A stretch of DNA of 64,000 bases from Thamnaconus septentrionalis (taxonomy: Eukaryota; Chordata; Actinopteri; Tetraodontiformes; Monacanthidae). The notes beneath the pieces are model-generated. The model was not told the DNA's origin. It made no database searches and was given only the letters and a program-made list of their open reading frames with translations. Location of the stretch: the NCBI GenBank assembly GCA_009823395.1, contig CM020502.1, forward strand, positions 18,322,444 to 18,386,443, in the 5' to 3' direction. Both the position numbers and the translations under genes were made by a program. This document shows positions 55,839-64,000 of the stretch, one piece after another. Within the stretch, counting starts at the first letter, position 1. Every line of letters begins with the position of its first letter.

Positions 55839-58800
55839 GGTTAGTGATTATTATTTTTATATTTTTTTCCATTCCCGCTCAGCAATATGACCACCTGCCT
55901 CTGCCAAAATCAACAGCTGCAGCCTCAGGTCGGCGGCTACTGTCACCTATGTTTCAGCACCTTCACTGCACACTTCACTGACACAAGCTTTTCTGGAATG
56001 AGTAACTTAACAGATTAGAAGTGGCATACCGTGATGTGTTGGTGTGTGAGTAAAGATAAAAATAGGAAAAAACAAAACGTTTCGATCAAGATAAATTGGA
56101 GCTGTAATCATCTTCAGCCTGACAGGAAGATTATAGGATGACATTAATAGACACAGGTATGTTGTCAGAATTCAATAGAAGGCCTTGAACATCTCCTGCC
56201 TCCTTATTATGAGTCTCCGCTGCACAGCCCAGGATCTGCTTGTTGAACAAACTGGCAGCTGCCACTGTCTCACCTTCTGAGGTCTGTTCTTGAAGCGAGC
56301 GGAAAACTCACTTCAGTGCGATACTCGCAATTCTCTAATGAACCATCTGTCTCATCACACTGAACATCACTTTGTTTTTTTTTATTCTTTTTAACAATCC
56401 TTTGACGGTGACAAAACTAAAAATGTCCATATGTGAACATTTTATTTATTTATTTTTTGACACAAAGACACAAAGAAAACAGCATGTGTGTCTTTAAAAA
56501 AAAAGAAAAAAAACAAACTGTTGAATTTGGAAAAGTCAACGCCACCAGTATTTCTGTGTATTGCACTTATTAATTTGTCTGAGATGCCATAGGTCTTCTA
56601 AAAAATACATAAATATTGACTTGGAAAAAACATCCAGTGCACATGCGCAATGGTTTCCAATTTTCGCAAATAATGAGGGAAACATGTTAGCTAAATAGCG
56701 ACACTTAAATATGCCAGCAAATATGCACTATTAACTCTACTCATGAACTCCAAACTTCATAACAAAGTCATATTTGAAATTGGATAGACAAAAAGCGGTT
56801 ACAAATGTGTGCTTCATCCTGCAACTAACACTTGTAGATTCACCTTAATGTCACCTACGTAGCATAATGCTAACCATTCTTTAATGGAGAAGAGGAGAAG
56901 ATTTTCTTCTCTTTTTTGTTTGGATGATGGCAAACCTGAAAATAGGAACAGCTGGCAAGCAAACATGTTTCTTTCCAGCAACTTTAAATAGCAGCGGTGC
57001 GAAGCAGACGTGCTAACAGGCAGCAGCGCACCTCCCTTCAGTCTGTTCGAAATTCGCAATGCAGCTCGGCCTAATTTGCAAATGACATTTTTCACATCCT
57101 CAGCTGACTATGTCAATGGAAACACTTGTCTGTGAGACTTTTTCCAAGGCTCCAATGAATTCCTGGAAGACCAAACTTTCACCTTCCACAATGGCTACAA
57201 TCGCTACAAGCTATGCATTCCACTGCTATTACCAACACAGCCCTGTCTCACTTGGTATCGTGTGCTTGTGGAGCTGTGGTATTTCAATTTAACTTGCTGC
57301 ATTGGTTTCACAAACAATCACTTACTTTGCTGCTATTAACTAATATAGCTCACAATCACACTAACTGTGCACATTTAAACCTCAAATGCACAACAACAAC
57401 CTCAAATGAAACATTCTGGATGTTTACCAAAAGTTGCTATTTGGCGGTACGGTCTTGCCAGACCAAGTTATCTGAAAACAACTACCATCATCAGTAATGA
57501 ATTACTCCTTTATACATGATACATTTTCAACTTTTTAAAAAAAATAATTTTAATCAAAACTTAAACAAACTTAAGTTTTTAATTACATTAATAACTTAAA
57601 TCACCTCCTGGGAAGTTTTTTTTTAGGTGGACCAGCTGACATAATAAGAATATTGAAATAATTTTTATGCCCAGGATGTTAAAGGAATCAAGGAGTTTAA
57701 TACTTTATATTTATTCTAGTCCATAAAACTATTCTTTTACATAAAAGACAATAAGTTCGGAGTTTTGTTAGCTGTGTGTAGCCTTGATCCGGTTTCCTTA
57801 AAACTAGGAGAACAAGGAAATGTGTGCATTGAGACTCTTTTCCATTTTTACATCAATGATTCTAAAATGTTGTTTTTAATTGAATATTATGTTTCAATTC
57901 CAGAATTGACTGTCCTGCTAATCTGGAATCTAAACAAACTAATCAACCCAGGATGTGGTAAGTCAACCTCTACATTCTTCTCCCAATTGTCCTGGCTTTC
58001 TTTTTTCTACTCCAGTGATATTCCTTCCTCCTTTGGTATGTACAGGTTTCCTTTCTCTTCGCCTGACGGATGAAACAAAGTGTGAAACCTGACACGCCAG
58101 ATGGCGTGTTTTACACATCAGCGAGACATAACTGACTTGTCCATCACGGGAAGATCCTGTCGACTACTGTCTCCGCTACTGGTCTACTGTCCTGTCTTCT
58201 CGCACTGAGCACATGTAAACCTGCTCAAGTAAACAACAATAAGTACCGTCTCACCATCGCAAATCCAGGTTTGAGACGTCACAATTTCCTTTTTACCTGC
58301 GCAACACTTTTTAGAGGGTCCCAGGCCCCTGGCTAAGTCAGAGAAAAAGTGTGATGTACTTTAAAAAATTCTTCTGTGTAGGAATTTTGCTTGCGGTGAA
58401 TCAAACACACAGATCCGGAGGTGGCGAGGAGGATGAAAAGATGGCGAGACGAGACAGAGGATTGATAATGATGGTAGATATCAGAGGCAACCAAGAGATC
58501 AAATCCTGCGGCAAAAGCACTTTTAGAAGCACTTTTATTCCAGCCAGCTCGTCTACGAGCGCAGTGAGCGAAGCATCTGAGGTTGAACAGCAGCTTTTGC
58601 AAGCCCAAACCTGGTCACCTTTTTTTCTGTGGCCAACACCTCAAGCTTTTTTATTTATTTATTTTTTTTTGTACATTTTAAAAAAAAAATTGGGAGAGTA
58701 GCATTTTTTTCTTTTTTAAGCCAGTGAAAAGTGGCGCTGACTGCGACACAGACAGCGATCCTTGAGTGTTACTTTATGCATCTGCTGGCCTCTGATGTTT

Positions 58801-60091
58801 TCACAGGGAACACTCACATTTGCAGCTCATTTTTAGGCTTTAATTTTGTTTTCAATCATTTTTTGAAAAAAGCAAAAACAACAAAAAAAAAGCTGGACGT
58901 TGGCCGTCTTTCCATAGTTTTTTAATGATGGCTCAATGATTCATGTCTGACTTTCGAAATCAAAGCGATGCTGAATTTGAAAAGTATTTAATTTATTCAT
59001 TTTTTTGCCACTAGATTTGGTTCCTTAAATCTTAGTTCACGATGAAGTGAATATTTAAGTGAATTAAAAACAATCAAACCATGCAAGAATGAATTTGTTG
59101 ACTGATGTGCCGCCACTCGTGATTGGCGACGAAGGTTGGATGGTGTTTTTTTTTTCACTGCATCCAGATTTGACTGCATCATGTTTTAACGGTATTTAAT
59201 GTATTTTTACCTAACTTATTTATTTTATTTGAAAATCAAATGGGTCAGATTTACTTGATTTGCTTCTTTATAAAAAAAAAAAAAAAAAATCATGAATATG
59301 GATGTTGTAAAATCTGTGGCTATTCCTGCAGAGTCTGACTTCTTTGCTTCAGCTGTATTAAAACCAGTTCCCTTTGTTCCCCCAAAACCTACAACAATTA
59401 GCTCGATCAGGCCAGATTCATCCAACACCGTGGTTCTCTGTGGATACGTTCTCACATCAAACTAAAGGAACAGCGTGTTCGGCTGGTGAAGCTTTACTAA
59501 TAGGCTTATCCTGATACATGTTTTCCCTCAGTTCTCAACACCGAGTCTGATCTTTTACGAAGCCACTTACACAACTGATTTTTGTCGCTTTTTTTTTTTT
59601 TTTTTGAACAAGGGAACATTAGCAGAGGCTAAGTGTTGCACATTTGTCACTCAGTGGGGGAGTGACCTTGGCCACTTCCACAAATGGTGACATCCCATAA
59701 ATACCATCTGTGATTAGTCATTATCTCCACAGCGTTCGCATCGGCACACAACCCGCTGCGTTTGCGGACTGATCTCCGTGGGGCGGGAGGTAGAATGCGA
59801 TTTGGTTCTGTTCGGTCCTTCAGAAGTCGGTTTGTGTCGGAAGAAAGGACCGAGCAGGCAGGAGTGAGGCGGCAGCGACGGTCACAAACAGTGCGTGGCT
59901 TCTTCCCCCGGTGTCGCCTACCTACCCTTGACCTCTCCGCGCAGACAGAGCGCACAGCTGGGTCAGCGGAGAAGCCTCCGTGACCCAAAACAGACAAGTC
60001 CTCACACCGGAACATGCAAATGAGGCCGGCGGCTCCACCCTGCTTCGTGTTTCGCTCGATAGCCACTGACATCCCCATCTGTTAAGTGGGA

Positions 60092-60127
60092 AGAGGAGGG
60101 GGAGGAGGAGGAGGAGGAGGAGGAGGG
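60092..60127. repeat. (GGA)n microsatellite
   Basis: About ten GGA units; purine-only, with triplex or quadruplex potential. Confidence 0.95.
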
Positions 60128-60519
60128 AGTGTGCGCCTGAGGAAATAATAAGCTGAGCGAAGAATAGGCAAACAGGCAGACAGTTTGGATAAAGCTGGAC
60201 ATGTTGAGCTTTAGGGAGGAAATTTCCAAATGCATCAAAATTCCTTGATAACCTTTGCAGGGGAAGTTAAACATTTGAATGCAATGTCCAACTGTACAGT
60301 CTTTCAAATTCTGATTGCATTACATGCTGTTCACCAACAAGGTACTTATGACGGAAAAATAAACACAAGTGTCATTATGAGACCAGGACTAGGTGACTTC
60401 CCACAGAGGTCCTAAAACATTATAGCTGCTTTTCTATTACAGTAATTTTCAAAATAAAAGCATTATTTCTAAAAAAATTTCACAAAAGTACAATAATGAT
60501 TTGCAGGTGTTTCCACTGA

Positions 60520-60970
60520 ATGGCGTGAAGCGTAAGAGCCGTAATTCTCGTAAAATCTCATCCTGCGAGACCCCACTTTGAGGAGGATGGAGGTACAAAA
60601 CATTTTGCGATAAATCTGCATTTGGATGTTGTTTGCTGTCAAGAATGGTTGTTATATTTTCCTCTTAGATCACTTGTAAAAAATGTTCCGTCTCCTCCTC
60701 CGTCCAAACATAACGTGTCATTTTCACAAAGTGAACTGGTCACGTGACCCCGTAGGTCACATCCGGTGACATCTACATGCAAACAAAGTGTTTCTGTGAC
60801 ACTTTTTGCGATATACCTCTATATGCTGTATATCTGTTTGAAAAACCACCTCATGAGAGCATCAAACCCTTTTAGCCGTCTTTGAGAGGTTTTTGGAGGT
60901 TTAGCTGTTTCCATGACCAGTTTTTTATTGCCATATTTAGGTTTTTCGCATTCTAGGGGGAATGAAAACG
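60520..60970. repeat. Possible decayed dispersed repeat with E-box palindrome
   Basis: TTTTGCGATAAATCTGC near 60603 and TTTTTGCGATATACC near 60802 repeat the word TTTTGCGATA. The 'gtttccactgaatggcgtgaagcg' start resembles a fish dispersed repeat family. The perfect palindrome GGTCACGTGACC at 60738-60749 contains a CACGTG E box. No second copy is in the window. Confidence 0.35.
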
Positions 60971-63293
60971 CAGCTTCTGTTTGGGGGGACGGATGAAAAT
61001 TCCTTAAAATGTCCAGATTTTGTTGAGCTTGTTCCACAGACCATTAATTCTGTGCATTTAATATACAACATTTCTGATTAAGTACCACGCCCGGCTGTTG
61101 GCATTATTCCAAGAAAGGTGTCACAATGACTACCTGCACCGCACGCTCATATAGAAGAAAGTGCCCAAACATAAATACAGTTTTACAGATGAATTGCAGA
61201 AGTAGCAGCAGTTTTTTCATGGTTGTCGTGACCAATGGGAGGCAAAGCTGGTGCCCATACAAAAGTGAAGAGAACTCTGTTATAGATGGTTCTGGGATCT
61301 GAATTTTCAATTCAAAAAGAGTATTAACTTCATTTTCATCTCCCACATATTTCACTGCAAAGTCAAATATCCCCAACTCTTGGTGTGTGTTCCTTCAAAG
61401 TCTTGTGCAACTCCCGTTGGTTTCAGGTTTTTATCCTTTGATTTTTTTTTTTTTTCATCTTGATGCGCCGCCAAGCTGCCGGGGAACCGTGTGATCGTCC
61501 CGACTGTGAGTCACTCTTTATCATTGAAAGGCATTAATACATTTGTTGTTATGCGAAGCCTGAATTATTCACGCACACCTGGAGTGCGAGCTGCGGGAAT
61601 CATAGAGTACATAACAACATCACACAGCTTGGTGGAGGATGAAGCAGGACGCTAATAATTTAAGAGGACTTCACGCCGATAGAAATCTGATTGAAACACA
61701 CTGGAGTATCTCCAGTGGCCTCACGTGGTAACCTTTAAACTCTATCAACTCTGTCTATCCAATTCAACTTCACTCTAAACATCCACATCTCTTTTCCTCA
61801 ATTTTGGAGGCTCTGTCAATACAAGTAAAGGCCATTGCTTGAACATGAATGTTAGCACTTTTAAGAAGAAACACTCTGCCGTGTTACTTTCCTAAATAGA
61901 TATATCAAACAGTTAAAATTTACATTTAGTCCGATTTTCAACATTAATTCTAAAAAACTTATCAATGTTAAACTATTCAGTGCCCATCTGCATGATTCTG
62001 AACAAAAGAAAAACCAAAAAAAAAACTACTCCACAACTTTAGGGACATGGAAAGATAAAAGTTGGAACAGCTGCATTTCCTCTTTTTTTCCGGACATACA
62101 GAAGCGGTGCAGGAAATCCAAACACGGGGTCTTCCAGCCAAGCAGAACTGCCATGCTTGGCTGCCTCTGACTATAGGTCGGGTTGCCAGGTAATGTCAGC
62201 TCTGGTCCTTCCTTCCTCGGCTGCAACTTTTCCATGCCAGCAGCAAGACTTAATCCTCAAATTTTGGCTTAAGTTTTTTTCTTTTCTTTTTTTTTAAAGA
62301 CTTTTGCAGACTTCAACTTCATATTGACAGGAAAAGCTCAGAGCAAATTATGTCAGTGTTGCTTTCTTTCATCTTTCCATAAACATGTCAGTTTTCTGCT
62401 GTCAACTGAAACATGACTGATGACTGCAAGTCAATATTAGAGGCAGGAAAACCACATAGTAATTTTCTTTGCAGTACAAGGTACAGTATGTACTGCTGGC
62501 TTTGACGATAAAGGTCAAGTTTTGTCACAAGACCTTTTGACTCCAGGTCATTAGACTGGATTAGACTGGATCTTTTTGTCTTTTCTTGGCACTTTAGTTT
62601 CCTCTTTCTAAGTTTCCAATTTCACAAACCATGTGAATCACCAGATGAAAAAACAGCATCTGAATTAAACATTCAAAAAGAATTCCGCAATTAATGTTTG
62701 CATATCGATCGTGATAGATGTAACTATCAATTATAATAAAATTATTATAAAACAATATTAACATATAATTGTAGTTTTGTAATTTGTTGTTTAAGTGTTG
62801 AGTTGTAAACATTTGCATTGGACTTAATTCTTGGTTACTTACATGCCAAGAACAAAAGTCAAATAAAAAATAACTCAATATCTAAAGACTCCACAGACGT
62901 AACTGAGAAGCCAACGGGGACGTAAATAGTTCACCGTATCATTTTACTGACACTGGGCAAAGCTGGCAAAGCCTGTGGATATCATGAATTGGACAATAAA
63001 AGTCGGTAAAACAACAGCGAGGACAAAGGCGGTAAATCTTCAGGTCCTTTGTCCTTGAGACTGGCTGTTCAAGTTTATGTGCCGGGCTCCGAGTGGCCGG
63101 AGTGAAGGAGAGGAAGAGAGAGAGCAGAAGAGCAGATATGAGGGTCTAGTTTCGAGGCAGGAGGTCATTCTGGAGGAGGCGATCGGAAACAGGGAGGCGA
63201 CATAAAATGTGAGCAGGAGAGAACCGGTTATCGAGGCCTTTTGTAAATACTGCCTGCGTGAGTGTCACCGCATTGGCCTTCACCAATATTCGA
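60971..63293. other. Unique, AT-rich sequence, no gene seen
   Basis: No exon recognised. A T15 tract lies near 61442-61456. Confidence 0.6.
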
Positions 63294-63368
63294 TCTACCC
63301 GTGAGGGCCAGTCCCCGGTCTACCCCCGGGGGCCAGTCCCCGGTCTACCCCTGGGGGCCAGTCCCAGA
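63294..63368. repeat. 25-bp minisatellite, three units
   Basis: Units at 63294-63318, 63319-63343 and 63344-63368 share TCTACCC(C/G/T)...GGGCCAGTCCC. The middle unit contains the palindromic core CCCCCGGGGG. They read as a Pro-Gly-rich repeat in a short plus-strand frame. Confidence 0.92.
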
Positions 63369-64000
63369 CGTGTTAACATGGAGCCAAATTCAATTTCACA
63401 GCCCCTCCCGCCCTGTTTTTACATGGTCAATTTACGCCGGTTTTGTTTATGAGAAATTCTCAGTTACAAAGTCCAACAATTCACCCAGGCCTAAAAAACA
63501 CCACCGAAAACAGTTTTCTGCTCAACTTCGGGAACTCTGTGCTTCTGAAGCGAAGGAAGTTTCACCGAGACAACTTTTGTTTGATGCCGACTCGCTGCTT
63601 TCGATTGCAGCATCAATCAGCCAAGACTGGCTCGGCTCGACGCGATGAGGTTGACGCCGCGGCAGGGTTGACTCATTTCACTCTTCTGGGTTGTTAAAAT
63701 CTGAAAAACGTGCTTTGCCTCCACTGATAATTACAAAAAAAAAAAAAAAAAATCACCATTTAGGGCCAGAAGAAGAATAGACGGCAGCTTTGCAGGAGAA
63801 CGAGCTCAGTTCCTCCTCCTGCAGAATAACAAGTGAAATCCAGAAATTACTTTTTAAATGAGCGATGGCCGCTGAATAATAGATGCGACTTCTTCTTTGA
63901 ATAATGAGCCCGACGCTGCTCTCCTGGGTGGCGGCATGACGCTGCAGCCCAAACTTTTGCCCCCCTTACTATAGTCTTATCTCAGCAACAGCGCAGGCCC
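63369..64000. other. Unique sequence, no gene seen
   Basis: No exon recognised. An A18 tract lies at 63735-63752. The last 170 bases have words such as TGAATAATAGATGC and TTGAATAATGAGCC that could belong to a conserved element running past the window end. Confidence 0.5.

Larger units (their letters stand above)
54486..60519. other. Unique, AT-rich sequence, no gene seen
   Basis: No exon recognised in about 6 kb. Homopolymer tracts lie at 59272-59289 (A18) and 59589-59605 (T17), a CTT repeat at 55821-55838 and a GGA repeat at 60092-60127. A perfect 18-base palindrome is at 58092-58109. Confidence 0.55.

Noticed and set aside
55821..55840. CTTCTTCTTCTTCTTTCAGG as a splice acceptor.
   Set aside because: The pyrimidine tract is a CTT microsatellite and no open exon follows.
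63294..63368. Spaced repeats as a CRISPR array.
   Set aside because: Units are contiguous without unique spacers and the genome is vertebrate; it is a minisatellite.

Overview
The window looks like non-coding DNA from a bony fish, probably a percomorph teleost. The evidence is the repeat content. It holds a tRNA-derived SINE of a type common in teleosts, internally deleted copies of fish Tc1-like transposons, a Sleeping Beauty-like Tc1 end, a short non-LTR reverse transcriptase fragment, hAT-like and other miniature DNA elements, and a (CA)n/(GT)n microsatellite every few kilobases. No spliced host gene, tRNA or rRNA gene could be supported. The longest open frames are single-exon, compositionally biased or cross microsatellites. 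The only recognisable protein remnants come from transposable elements. Repeat family names rest on remembered motifs and were not checked against a database.

Layout. 1-660 is GC-rich unique sequence with a POU-octamer inverted pair. 664-1294 is a hAT-like miniature element. 2.7-3.3 kb holds a Tc1-derived fragment, an ATG microsatellite and LINE-tail-like sequence. 4.7-5.2 kb is the first copy of a ~500-bp repeat that carries CRE and CCAAT motifs; its second copy lies inverted at 42.7-43.2 kb. 5-12 kb is mostly unique DNA with simple repeats and a nuclear-receptor half-site cluster near 10.9 kb. 12.6-13.1 kb is a decayed Tc1 copy. 13-24 kb is unique DNA with G-rich blocks, a PBX-MEIS site and microsatellites. 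24.9-25.1 kb is a truncated SINE. 26-36 kb includes the best enhancer-like sequences, at 26.97 and 33.2 kb, and a second SINE. 36.6-37.5 kb is a Tc1 end joined directly to a LINE fragment. 39.4-40.2 kb holds two further Tc1 copies. 44.06-44.60 kb is a miniature element with TTAACCC-rich ends. 46.0 and 47.0-47.4 kb hold SINE copies with clear target-site duplications. 48.93-49.11 kb is a 185-bp inverted-repeat element. 49-64 kb is mostly unique, with a degenerate tandem array at 54.4 kb and a 25-bp minisatellite at 63.3 kb.

Interpretation. Absence of genes over 64 kb, together with scattered islands dense in homeodomain, POU, forkhead and nuclear-receptor motifs, fits an intergenic or intronic regulatory desert around a developmental gene. 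The target gene cannot be named from this sequence. The transposable elements do not form a functional system; they record several independent insertion and decay events.
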